A stretch of DNA of 64,000 nucleotides from Lutraria lutraria (lineage: Eukaryota; Mollusca; Bivalvia; Venerida; Mactridae), in NCBI GenBank assembly GCA_964023205.1, contig OZ026846.1:33066194-33130193 (forward strand). The letters are read 5' to 3'. Under the pieces are notes generated by a model that saw nothing but the letters and a program-made list of their open reading frames with translations, was not told the DNA's origin and made no database searches. Made by a program: the position numbers and the translations under genes. Shown in pieces: positions 25,654 to 35,691 of the stretch (position 1 is its first letter; each line of letters begins with the position of its first letter).

Positions 25654-25751
25654 TTACATATACCTTCTTTCATAAGTGGCAACGTTCACCAGTGCCTTCT
25701 TTTTTGTGTAGTCTACCTTTTTCATCGAAGACTTCAATCTTATTGCAAACG
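25654..25751 (-). CDS. last exon of a probable BEN-domain gene
   Basis: Acceptor TTTTCTCCTATCTTTCAG precedes the exon on the minus strand. With the single base left over from the exon at 26546-26743, the frame reads T-FAIRLKSSMKKVDYTKKK...YERRYM and stops at TAA (25656-25654). The phase match (1 + 2) between the two exons is good evidence that they are joined. The peptide is basic, fitting the C-terminal helix region that follows the core of BEN domains. The stop falls at the junction with the family D element, whose inverted 3' end begins AACAGGAGGGCC on this strand, so the original C-terminus may have been longer. A candidate AATAAA lies 53 bases downstream (25601-25596), inside the element. 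Confidence 0.55.
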
Positions 25752-26545
25752 CTGAAAGATAGGAGAAAATGAAGTGCTCCAGAAAATGTTTGAGGGTCAT
25801 GAGTATATTTCTGAGTTTTCAATTCACATGAAGGAGTAGAAGAGTAAAAAATTCAAAACAATCAAATGAGTATTTTGCAATCAACCTGGAATACTTTATA
25901 TTAATTACTGAAGTACACATTTAAACAGCTTTGATTCCACTTCTCAGGGATTTTTTCGGGGCCATTTTATAGCTGAAATTCGGTGATATTCCCAATGGAA
26001 AATAGTTTCTTTTTTTCCCAATTCACAGACAAAAATTCCACCCCCTCCATTATTAATTTTGTAAGTTCATTAACATCTTCCCAATTTTGATTAAAATACC
26101 GCGGAAATTCCCAATCCCAAGGGTATGGGTCATATTCCCAAAATACCAAAAAAACCTGCTTCTGATGTGTCTTTTACACATATAATATACATTATATACG
26201 CGTGTATTCTAGACTGCTGAAAATGTACTGTATCGCTTTTTGGGGATATTATGGAGTCACCATGTGCATCTGTCTGGTTGTGTAACTAGGTTGTCAATTA
26301 GTTTATTAAGTACATCGCAAAAACGTTCATTAATATGTGGCGATGTTCCATGCAATACATGGTTCTTACCTCCAAGGTCATACAAACAAACATAGAAATA
26401 AAAACCTGTATTAAAATGTAGATTTCATGTTTCATAAGATTTAATAAGCACCAATCATTTCCTCCAAGGTCATACTTAGAGGTTAAAGGCAAAAAATTGG
26501 GTACATTTTTCTTGATCACTCTGTGACATGAAATTTTGTACTTAC

Positions 26546-26743
26546 TTAATATCGCTTCGACTACTGCTTTCCCATGTGTGGGATTTTTAAGCTTTCCAGC
26601 TGAAGCTATTTCTTTTGCGATATAGAAAGTTCTCAGAAGTTTGCATGCCACTTCAGTTCTGGTCGAACTTAAAGTGAAGATGATCTCATATTTTTTTATT
26701 GGAATGTACAAACTAGATCCAGGCACCAGTCCAGTCCAATCAT
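26546..26743 (-). CDS. internal exon with BEN-like domain
   Basis: This 198-bp exon has acceptor TTTCTTTTTATTTTAG and donor GTAAGTAC, both close to consensus. It enters with two bases of a split codon and reads DWTGLVPGSSLYIPIKKYEI..., then TRTEVACKLLRTFYIAKEIA and KAVVEAIL. The pattern (LVPGS.LYI, an AR/AC.LL..FY...E hydrophobic block, later V.AI) resembles BEN domains, DNA- or protein-binding modules of chromatin factors. I recognise this by pattern, not by alignment. Upstream exons were not found and may lie beyond the transposon cluster at 27.7-33.5 kb. Nearest neighbour upstream is a hAT transposase remnant, presumably intronic. Confidence 0.5.
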
Positions 26744-26929
26744 CTAAAATAAAAAGAAATAATAGTCCTGTAATACTATAAATATAATGCCTGTCTGAAT
26801 ACTAGTTAAACATAACCAAAATGTCAACTATAAAATTTTAATTCAAAACAGAGATATTTCGAAAATATCTTTTTGTACGCCCGTTGAAAAATAGGTCATA
26901 TTATGGGAACACTCATGACAGGCGGACGG

Positions 26930-27145
26930 GCGGGCTTGCGGCGTCATTTTCTTTCCACCACTCCAATGGGTCTTTTTCTAGTGTAAAGGGTAGGGATGTT
27001 TTGTACAGCTGAATTTCGGGTTCAGCCTGCTTAAGAGGAGAAACCGCTCTCTCAACCCAAATAACTACAAAAACTTCACATAGCAAATCGGACAACACAC
27101 TTGACTTTTCTAGTTTTATGGTTTTGGGCGGAGGACCGTACAACC
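26930..27145 (-). pseudogene. hAT transposase C-terminal remnant
   Basis: The minus strand reads SDLLCEVFVV...VSPLKQAEPEIQLYKTS...LEKDPLEWWKEND. The E..LY....LPL..DPL.WWK.N pattern is the conserved start of the hAT dimerisation domain (ZBED/hobo-Ac-Tam3 type). The reading dissolves into unrelated sequence after WWKENDA, and the remainder (normally YP.L...A..YL..PATS..SER.FS) is absent. It is a fragment. Confidence 0.65.
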
Positions 27146-28011
27146 TGTTTGCTCTGATGTGCCTGGTAGTGTTGGCAGAGGTGGCAGCTCTGGTCCTGTT
27201 GATTTTTAATTTAATTTCCGATGCTAACTTTATTCTATTTTATTTTTATTATTATTCCCTCCTGGTGCTGATTTTTTAAAAAAATCCCGTAAAGAAACTC
27301 TGACCTTATTCCTCAATATGATAAGTGGTGGTTTGAAAGGTGTTGTAAATGCCTTTTAGTTTAATACAGGGTAGCTAAGACAGTTTGTGGACATCCCTTT
27401 TCTTTCTTGAGAACATATAAAATTGCGCATATTTTTACATTTGACCTCTGGGGACCTTGGTATTTCGATTATACTTACTGCTTGAGAAAGATATGGCCAA
27501 TACACAATAAGTTACATTTAACATTTAAACATGCAGGGGTAGGGACGTAGGTGTTGTTCTCTTCAGGGCAAGTTTACCAAGATTCAAAAATCCACGGAGA
27601 AGATGAATGATGTGTTATTTGAATGAATTGATGAACTAAATAAATTGATGAAAGTTTATGTGACTTCTTAGATGATACACCCCACCAAACAAATTAAGGA
27701 TCACTTATATACATTAAAGGTTTTACGTTGAAATATTTGAGTAGAAAGAACTTATAAAAAGTGATTGTATACGTTATTTTGAATTCAAAATATATGGATT
27801 TCACTTGGAGAACCGAAAAATACCCATTTTAAAACACGTTTTCATTATTGAATAGGTATTTCCTAACTAGGGTGCGCACCCTAGATAGAATTATTTTAAG
27901 ACTCCTGCCAAAAATTAAACCTCGCTTTCAAAACTAGGTAAATGCACGAAAACTACATGTCATGGTGGTGTTGAATAAACATAAATAAGGCAAATATATT
28001 TTAATACTTAA

Positions 28012-29529
28012 GGTGGGTCCGAAAAGTGTTCAGTTTTCTAGAAGTCAACGCACAAGAAATTTTTTTGCAGGAACGTCCTTCAAAGTATTGACTTAAGCAA
28101 CAAGAGGGCCAAGATGGCCCTATATCGCTCACATGACAATCACTGTTCACTCATTAAAACATTGTTTTGAACCGGTGACCTAGTTTTTGACCCCAGACGA
28201 CCTATGTTCGAATTTGTCTTACATATCATTAAGACAAACAGTCTGACTAGGTTTGGTGAAGATACGATCAGAATTTGACATCTACAGTGTTAATAAGGTT
28301 TTCCTAAGACTTGACCTTGTGACCTGGTTTTTGACCCTAGGTGACCAATATTTGAACTTGTCCTTATTATCATTAAGACAAACAATCTGACAAAGTTTGG
28401 CTAAGATCCAATCAAAACCATGACATTTAGAGCTTTTACAAGATCTTTACCTAAGATTTGACCTTGTGACCCAGTTTTTGAACCCGGCTGACCCATGTTC
28501 ATCCTTGGCCCACATATCATTCAGGCAAACATTTTGACAAGGTTTGGTGAAGATCCAATTAAAACTGTGACATCTACAGTGTTAACAAAGTTTTCCTAAG
28601 ATTTGACCTGGTGACCTAGTTATTGACCCCAGATGACCCATATTTATACTTAGAGGTGATATCATTAAAACAATTTGACAAAGTTTGGTGAAGATCCAAT
28701 TATAACTGAAATCTACAGTGTAAACATGGTTTTTCATAAAATTTGACCTAGCGACCTAGTTTTTGACCCAAGATGATCCATGTTCAAACCCGTCCAAGAT
28801 ATTTTAAAGACAAACATTCTGACAAGGTTTCATGATGATCCAATCATAACAGTGACTTCTATAGTGTTCACAAGGTTTTCCAGCAATTTGCCCTAGTGAC
28901 CTAGTTTTTGACCGGAAATGACCCATTATCAAACTTGACCTACATATTATTAAAATAAACTTTCTGACAAGGTTTCATGAAGATCCAATCAAAACAGTGA
29001 TTTCTAAAATGTTCACAAGATTTTCCCTTATTTTGGCCCTGGTGACCTAGTTCTTGACCACAAATGGCCCAATATCGAACTCGTCCGAGATTTTGTCAAT
29101 ATTAACGTTCTGACCCAGTTTTGCTAAAATTGAGCCAAAATGTGGCCCCTAGTGTGGTCACAACATAAAGTTTGACGACGCACACCGCACGACGCCGGAC
29201 GCCGGACGGAGAGTGATCCTAATAGCTCACTTTGTGACATGTGAGCTAAAAATGATGTATTCAAATGATATTTCCATTGAAACCGCTCAAAAAACGGCCA
29301 CCTAGTGGAGCGATATGTTGTATATGTTTTGTTTTTATTTTTGCGTTATTTCTTGTACTGCTACGATAATTTTGTATATTAAACTATGAAATTTACTGTC
29401 CACAATGCTGAATCATTTACAAATCCGAAAAAGTTAATACAGCTTCATTTTGCCGTCATTAAATCTTAAAAGGTTTTGATCGAACTCTGTAGTGGTGGCA
29501 ATTTTTCGGGAGGAAATCCGTGACCCACC
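28012..29529. mobile_element. TTAA-flanked (piggyBac-type) MITE split by another element
   Basis: The termini GGTGGGTC (28012-28019) and GACCCACC (29522-29529) are perfect inverses, and TTAA flanks both (28008-28011 and 29530-29533). TTAA duplication is diagnostic of piggyBac or Kolobok-like transposons. After removing the family B insertion (28099-29247) about 370 bp remain, MITE-sized and without coding capacity. Confidence 0.6.
28099..29247 (-). mobile_element. hairpin-ended tandem-core element, family B (copy 2, inverted)
   Basis: Read on the minus strand it starts with AGCTCACATGTCAC-AAA-GTGAGCT (29247-29224), continues with the CGTCCGGCGTCCGGCG block and about eight core units, and ends with CATGTGAGCGATATAGGGCC, hairpin and CTTGTT (28104-28099). 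It is the best preserved copy: 5' GCTCACATG and 3' CATGTGAGC are exact inverses. It lies in opposite orientation to the copy at 21048-22177. Confidence 0.65.
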
Positions 29530-30018
29530 TTAACTTAAACCTCGTATTGATAAATAAGATTAATTAAAACACGTTTTTCTTACTGTACACGGCCTGTCTG
29601 ACATGTTTCGGTGTTTACATAATTAGAAATACAAGTCAAAATAGGAAGTACACATTTCTAGAAATAGACCGAGGATACACTTTCGGTTTCAATACAACGA
29701 GTAATAAAGTTTTCCTACCATATATAATTAATAGCAATCTTTGCCGAAATATTTCAGCTTGTGCTAGATATTGTCCAAATTAACTTTTCCGTCAGTTCTT
29801 TTCTTCACATGCATAATTTGAAAAAAGGAAAGCAACTGACTCCCTTTAAGGCTTAGTTATGATTCTTGATTTTATATAAAATAAAACGGCTCACACACTT
29901 TTGTTAAAGTCCCATAATCATATAAATTTATTGGTCATATTAGTTTCTGTTTGTTCTATAACAGAGGAATCCGGTGTGTTTTCCTCCCGTGTGTACTTTA
30001 TAGCAAGAAAAAATGTTT

Positions 30019-31870
30019 CCAAAATTGCCCTAGGCTCAAAATTGGCCCCGCCCCAGGGGTCACATGATTTATATGGACTTATATAGGAAAATTGAAAAAA
30101 ATCTTCTCTGAAACCAGAGGACCTAGAGCTTTGATATTTAGTGTGTAACATTGCCTAGTGAACCTCTACAAAGTTTGTTCAAAGTATTGCCCTAGGGTCA
30201 AAATTGGCCCCGCCCCGGGGGTCACTTGGTTTGTATAGACTTATATAGGAAAATTTAAAAAAATCGTCTTCTCTGAAACCAGAGGATCTAGAGCTTCAAT
30301 ATTTTGTATGTGGCATTGTCTAGTGGTCGTCTACCAAGTTTGTTCACATTATGGCCATGGGGTCAAAATTGGCCCCACCTCAGTGTTTACTTTTTTATAT
30401 AGGAAAATTAAAAAATATTCTTGTCCAAAACAACAAGGCATAGAGCTAAGATATTTGGTATGTAGTCTAGCAGACCTCTACTAAGTTAGTTCTAATTATG
30501 GTTGGGGGGGGGGGGGGGGGGTCAAAATCGGCTCTGCCCCGGGGTCACTAGATTTATATAGGCCCATAAAGGAAAAATGAAAAAATCTTCTTGTCCAAAA
30601 CCACGAGGCCTAGGGCTTAGATATTTCAAATCATGACCCCATGGTCAATATTGGCTTATCCCCGGGGGTCAGTTGATTTCAACGCCTACTTAAGAGTTTT
30701 TGTAGATAATTCTTTACCATGTCAAATAACCTTTCCCTTATTAAATTATCCCTTAGTGTTATGACAATATATAGGTGAGCGATATCAAAGGGTCATGTCA
30801 CATAAAAACATCCTACAAAAAAAAATCTTAAAAAAAAAAAATTCATATTTATATATATATCCAATTGACGACAATTATATACTCTCTCAACTGACCAAAA
30901 AAATATTTTCCAAATGAAGTATTTTAGTTATAGCAGACTTAACATTACGTCTACTCGCATAAAAAAGCAGCGGTTTTACACGACCGTGTAACCGAAGGAA
31001 TCTAGAAGAATACATGCTAAATTGCAAAACTAGACGAGCACCTGCATATAATTTATGGCACATACAATAACCGACACAAAAATATACTAACCTGCAACCA
31101 ACATTCAATCACTGGTCAATGACTGATTGAGTAGCGAGTTTAATATCAAAATCCGTACCAACAGGTTTATTTATCGGCCATTTTGTCTCGGTGTGCGACG
31201 TTGTATCAAACGATTCGATTGGACGATACCCCCTTGTTCCCGGCTTGAGACTAATTGAGGCAAGTTTGCGTAATCAAAACTGGGTTACAGATATTTGTTT
31301 GTTAACACCGAAAATTAAAAATCATGAATTTCGTGCGTTATTTTTGTGCTATCGTTACAGTGCGTTTATGTTTGCCTTTCTGAAAAGGTTATCAATTTGC
31401 ACGCTTCAATGTTTATAATGTTTTTTAATAGACAGCTTTCCGGCGGTAAATTGTTTCCGGCTTACCCCGCCGTGTGAACGTCAGATGATTGTAAAACGGG
31501 AACCACGAATGACTAATGAAATGCCTCGTTACAAAACAACAAAATGGCTGCCAATTGAAATAAATTTCGGCAATTAATATAAAATCTTCGCATAATTAAT
31601 AAATAAATGACAGGCGATTAATATTTTGTGGAGGATAGACGTAACTTATATTCAGTTAGTATACAAAATCGTAATTTCGATGTCACGCTTGTTATTTAAT
31701 GTGATTTAGTATGGTAATAGTGGGTTACCGAATTGTATAGCGTATTTGAAGAGTTCCACCCCTTGTCTATATAAATATGAATTTTTTTTTTTTTAAGATT
31801 TTTTTTGTAGGATGTTTTTATGTGACATGACCCTTTGAGCGATATAGGGCCATCATGGCCCTCTTGTTTT
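30019..31870 (+). mobile_element. hairpin-ended element, family A (5'-truncated, interrupted)
   Basis: Tandem units with GGCCCCGCCCC and GGGGTCAC and 'ctatatagg' blocks run from 30019 to about 30780. A hAT-like insertion (30786-31837) then splits the terminal GAGCGATAT, and the end resumes with AGGGCCATCATGGCCCTCTT and GTTT at 31846-31870. The 5' hairpin is missing. An 18-G run lies at 30504-30521. Confidence 0.6.
30786..31837. mobile_element. hAT/P-type non-autonomous transposon with 8-bp duplication
   Basis: The ends CAAAGGGTCATGTCACAT (30786) and its complement ending at 31837 continue as nearly perfect inverted repeats for about 65 bp, including an A-rich block. AGCGATAT flanks both sides (30778-30785, 31838-31845), a perfect 8-bp target duplication. 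CA..TG ends plus 8 bp indicate hAT or P-type. The interior (about 900 bp) shows no transposase. Confidence 0.8.
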
Positions 31871-32297
31871 CAATATGATTGACATAAATATTATTTATAG
31901 AACAGCTGTGTTTTCCCGCAGGCATATTATGCACCCGGCATAAAGTGACGTCACGCGCTCTATATATCTAAAAATGGCTTGTTTCGTCGGTAATAATTAT
32001 CCTGGGATAATATCAGCAATTGTTTGTTTTTTGCATACATTTTTTTAGCAAAAAGCTAATGGGACTTTAACACTTTACTTGTGTACAATGCTGTTTTATC
32101 GACTCGTAACGCTACAACATCCCATACATCACGATATATGCACAGCTACCCAAACAATGGGGGTGAAACAGCCCATGTGCAAAATTTGCACATGTAAATC
32201 GAAGTCAATTCTTTGTTGTGATTTTGTAAACTTGCATCCCAAAAGTGTACACAATTGTTGGGAATACTATTTTTGTGTGATTAAAGTGCATAGAAGA

Positions 32298-33290
32298 CAT
32301 ATGCCTAGAGGCGAAGCAGAAAGGGCCCTTGGTCGGCTCTTGGTGGGTCAAAGTCAACGTCAAGTGGCTGAAGAGCCTGGTGTTCGTCAAAGGGTCATTA
32401 AACGTTTGTGGCAACAGAGGGTTCCAAACCGTGACCGGTGTTCGAATTTCTGCTCAGACTTTTCTTAATAAACTCACTAATTTAAAAAATAGTAATTTTA
32501 CTGTGACTTTTGCTTTTGTAAACTTGAAATATGTAGAGCGCGTGACGTCACTTTTCGTCGTGTGCATAACTTGACTGCGGTATTTCAATAATATTGAAAA
32601 AAATACGATATTGGTTTTGGAAACATTTTTTCTTGCTATAAAGTATGCGCGGGAGGAAAATACGCAGGATTCCTCTGTTATAGAACAAACAGAAACTATT
32701 ACGACCAATACATTTATATGCTTATGGGACTTTAACAGACGAATCAAAATTTTATCTCAACCCCACCATGATGGACATAAACGAGTATGGCACCAGCGTA
32801 ATGAGCGTTTCAAGGATTGTTATGCTGAACATGACCAGTTTGGTGGTGGCTCCGTCATTGTTTGGGCGGGCATTTAGTTCGATGATCAAACGGATCTAAA
32901 CGCGATGTTGAAAGGCTCAGTTAATGGTTTACGCTACAGGGACGAGATCTTGGCACCGTTTGTGGTCCCCTATGCAGGTTTAGTTGGACAGGGATTCATC
33001 CTGATGGACGATAATGCGACTGAACACCGCGCACGTATCGTGACCGCCTACCTTGAGGATCAGGGAATCGAGAGAGTGGGCTGGACCGCAGTCTCTCGAT
33101 ATGAACCCAATCGTTTCTGCCCGTCCGCATCAACCATCTGCCAGACAAGAGCTTGCTAATGCGCTCAGAGTGGAATGAGGTCAAATTCCCCAAAACGACA
33201 CCAAAACTCTGATAAACAGCTTTCCAACCCGTGTTAGAGAGGTTATTCAGGCTAACGGAGGACATACACGATTCTAAACGCATGGAAATC
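32298..33290 (+). pseudogene. Tc1/mariner transposase, decayed
   Basis: Starts MPRGEAERALGRLLVGQSQR, matching the first helix-turn-helix of Tc1-like transposases (R.L.G.SQR.VA..), followed in another frame by ISAQTFLNKL from the second DNA-binding helix region. After an insertion at about 32480-32735 the DDE domain resumes with TDESKFYL (first Asp), then in shifted frames GHKRVWHQRNERF, HDQFGGGSVIVWAGI and LMDDNATEHRARIV (second Asp). The third acidic residue is lost: the family's NPIEH.WD region reads NPI followed by a deletion. It has several stops and frameshifts and about 80 residues missing, so it is inactive. Confidence 0.8.
32480..32735 (-). mobile_element. partial copy of the GTTAAAGTCCC inverted-repeat element
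   Basis: On the minus strand this segment begins GTTAAAGTCCCATAAGCAT and matches 29893-30018 plus 31871-31970. It sits immediately before the TDESKF codons of the transposase, and the opposite terminus is missing, so it is a truncated copy. Confidence 0.6.
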
Positions 33291-33576
33291 TGTTAATTAA
33301 AGATTCTCTGAGCTGCATTCCCCACCCACCTCCTCTAAGCCTCTCCAATTTTGTGGGTGTTAATGTTTAAGCTTAAGCCGTTAATGATTTATTGAAAATC
33401 AGTAGCTCTTTTTTGTTAATTTTGACGCTTGACACTTATATGTATCAAATGAGATATAACATTATGATGTGGTAGCACTATTTTATAAATATACTCTATA
33501 ACAAAAATGACCCTTAATTTGTTTTGTTGAGTATATTAGGCCATTATTATAGCCCAATCCTTGACATAATTACATA

Positions 33577-34017
33577 CAGGGCTGCGGTGAATATCCGAGT
33601 ACTCGGGTATTCGCGAATCAAATTGAAAAATCGAGTACGTATAACCGTCATTACTAAGATTCGTGGTTCACGATCTTGTTTTTTAACAAATTAAAAGTGT
33701 ATTCTTTGTTCTTAAAAATCCCTATTCTCTGAATGAACATTGTCTCATCATGGACTACTTTGTTTGCCAAGGTGTCCAACCGGTTCTTTAAATAATGATG
33801 CTGGTAAATCAATTAACTGGAATGGAGTACGTATAAATTTAAGCCATAGAACAATTTATATTGATTTACTTCATTATTCCTAAAAACAAATTAACTGTCT
33901 CTAAAACTGCAATTTTGAAGTTTAAGATGGGTTACTTGATAACAAACGATTCGTGATCGTAAGTGTTGAATCGTGGTTTGTATCGGATCGCCACTTACCC
34001 AACGATCCACAGCCCTA
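33577..34017. mobile_element. hAT MITE with perfect 8-bp duplication
   Basis: Starts CAGGGCTGCGG and ends with the inverse (CCACAGCCCTA, last base mutated). ATTACATA occurs exactly on both sides (33569-33576 and 34018-34025). At 441 bp it is too small for a transposase. It lies 37 bp from the end of the CaRF-like reading frame. Confidence 0.8.
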
Positions 34018-34053
34018 ATTACATATGTTTTCATTATCAGTTAACCATCAAAT

Positions 34054-34281
34054 TTATACATTCTTCATTTGGTAGATATGACTTCTGATGTCACTAGCCA
34101 ATGGGTAAAAACGTCATTTGGTAGGTGAAGCTTCAGGAGTAAGTTCATTTTTCACATACTCTTCCAGGCAAAGTTTTACACTTGCGACATTTCTGTGCCT
34201 CTGCATTGCAAGTTCTTTAATTTTACTAATGATTCTTGCATCTAGTGGTTCACTGTAATCTGAACATTGGTGATACATTAT
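34054..34281 (-). pseudogene. CaRF-like exon with in-frame TGA
   Basis: On the minus strand, acceptor CAGTATTTAG opens an exon in phase 0 that reads IMYHQCSDYSEPLDARIISK, IKELAMQRHRNVASVKLCLE, EYVKNELTPEASPTK and then TGA (34116-34114). The same frame continues RFYPLASDIRSHIYQMKNV to TAA at 34054. The pattern LD..II..I.EL....... V...L..YV...L......P...RRFYP...DIR.HIYQ matches what I recall of calcium-responsive transcription factor (CaRF)-like proteins, with the TGA where an Arg (CGA) would be expected. It is either a broken copy or a gene using the TGA as its end. An alternative acceptor at 34259 would be out of phase with the upstream exon. Confidence 0.45.
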
Positions 34282-35005
34282 CTAAATACTGATACTAGTG
34301 ATATAAATATAACCACACATTCAACATTCCAGGAAACACCTGGCCCACCCAGTTACACACAGGTCTACCATTACCCAAGGTACCTGTATGAATAAACCCA
34401 CAATGAAACCTATTGATACTTAGTGAATTGGTATCCCCATGGAATGACAACTGACATTAATTTGCCACCTTGCTATTTCAGTAAAAATTCCAGTTTCAAT
34501 CAAGTGAATGTATTGCGTTACATTTACAAATTAACAAAAATATTTTTGAAATATTAGTGTTATTGTTTTTGGACACAACATTGTCTCTTAAATGCGGGTA
34601 ATGCTACTACCAGCATGCATGTTTGATAAAGATTTTACCTTTTACCTGCTGTTCTGAAGAGCTTAATGTGAATTTGTGAAATGTAAACAGAATATAAGTG
34701 CTCTACAAAATACAGTCAACAAATGCTGAAAAAATACCTACACGCAATGAACACCAAACCATATCAAAAGAAGGCACACATCATGTTTGCTTTGGTGAGT
34801 CTTAATTTGAAGCAACTGCAATATTTATTATACATGATGAATGATAAAGTAACATGAAGAATCTATGTAATAATGCTGCTTAAGTATAGATTTACAAAGT
34901 TACAAACTATCTAACATGTTCACATTATATTACTTTATATGTTGTCATAAAAAACGACTAGAATGTACTTCAACATCAATTACGTAGAATTAAATTAACT
35001 ATTAC

Positions 35006-35152
35006 CTCTCCAACTGGGTGGTTTTGATGACACTCTTCAGAAGGAAAAATAGCAAAAATCATATTCTCCACTACTGTGGTATTTCTGTCGAAGTTACTTC
35101 TCAGTGCTTGTCCACTTCTTCTTTTCTTCCTTTCTGTGCAAGCACGGTCAAT
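35006..35152 (-). CDS. internal exon of a CaRF-like gene
   Basis: A 147-bp exon (49 codons, phase 0 at both ends) between acceptor ..TTGTGTAATCAG and donor GTAATAG. It encodes IDRACTERKKRRSGQALRSN, FDRNTTVVENMIFAIFPSEE and CHQNHPVGE. The final NHPVGE followed by the next exon (phase 0 at 34281) fits the segment before the conserved LD..I..KI motif in CaRF-like proteins. Naming is by pattern. The basic RKKRR stretch could be a nuclear localisation signal. Further upstream exons were not found. The splice evidence is firmer than the functional call. Confidence 0.5.
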
Positions 35153-35691
35153 CTGATTACACAATCAAAGAATAATTAACCTTTGCTACATTGTACAAGA
35201 ACCATTGCATTCACATGTTCGTAAGGCCTAAAGAATGTTCAACTAAAATTGTCATCCCTCTCAACCTCTCGTTGGGAATATGTTGACACGAACCTTATGC
35301 GAACTATGCATGGGCATCGTATTCAGTAAGGATGATAAGGTGAACACGAGAAACAGGGTAAAAATTGAAAGCGTTGGCTAAAAGGGCTTTAGTCAAGGTA
35401 CAAGATAAAAGAAACTTTGTTAACTTTGTTTCACGTTGGTCTGAGCATAACAAAAACATTAGATTAAAGCTATTTAACAACACATATGGTATATGTTACT
35501 CTGTCACAAAGTTATTTCCATTGCTTGCCTAAACGGCTCAGACTTGCATATACATGTAAAGAGCATAATAATATTATTGTCACTAAAAACAATTAGCACA
35601 TTTGATTTAATAGGAAATTAACATTAAAAGAAACACTCAGAACCTGAGCAATAGCTCTCATGGTTTTATAGACAAACCAAATTATGATATA

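Larger units (their letters stand above)
29893..32070. mobile_element. inverted-repeat element with GTTAAAGTCCCATAA ends
   Basis: The left end GTTAAAGTCCCATAATCA (29893) is matched by ATGGGACTTTAAC ending at 32070. Flanks ACTTT.. on both sides may be a 5-6 bp duplication. Left-end sequence (29893-30018, then 31871-31970 after the insertion) is the reverse complement of a separate partial copy at about 32480-32735, which allows the interrupted sequence to be recognised. No protein is encoded. Superfamily undetermined. Confidence 0.55.
27676..33535 (+). mobile_element. Tc1/mariner element enlarged by nested insertions
   Basis: The inverted ends are TACACCCCACCAAACAAATT at 27676 and the reverse complement TATACTCAACAAAACAAATT ending at 33535; 27 of 33 positions match, continuing through AAGG.TCA. 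A TA stands at each outer edge. A decayed Tc1 transposase lies inside in the plus orientation close to the right end. A normal Tc1 is about 1.6 kb. The extra length is explained by a TTAA-flanked element (28012-29529) and an inverted-repeat element (29893-32070), each carrying further insertions. Clearly inactive. Confidence 0.7.

Noticed and set aside
26298..26545. Continuation of the BEN-like frame past GTAAGTAC
   Set aside because: The conserved pattern stops exactly at the splice donor and a phase-compatible last exon exists downstream, so the extension is intron.
30504..30521. G18 run as a functional quadruplex
   Set aside because: It lies inside a decayed family A unit, and such homopolymers are frequent replication or assembly products; no functional context.
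34114..34259. Last exon using the acceptor at 34260
   Set aside because: It would be out of phase with the exon at 35006-35152, whereas the acceptor at 34282 is in phase and adds a plausible peptide.
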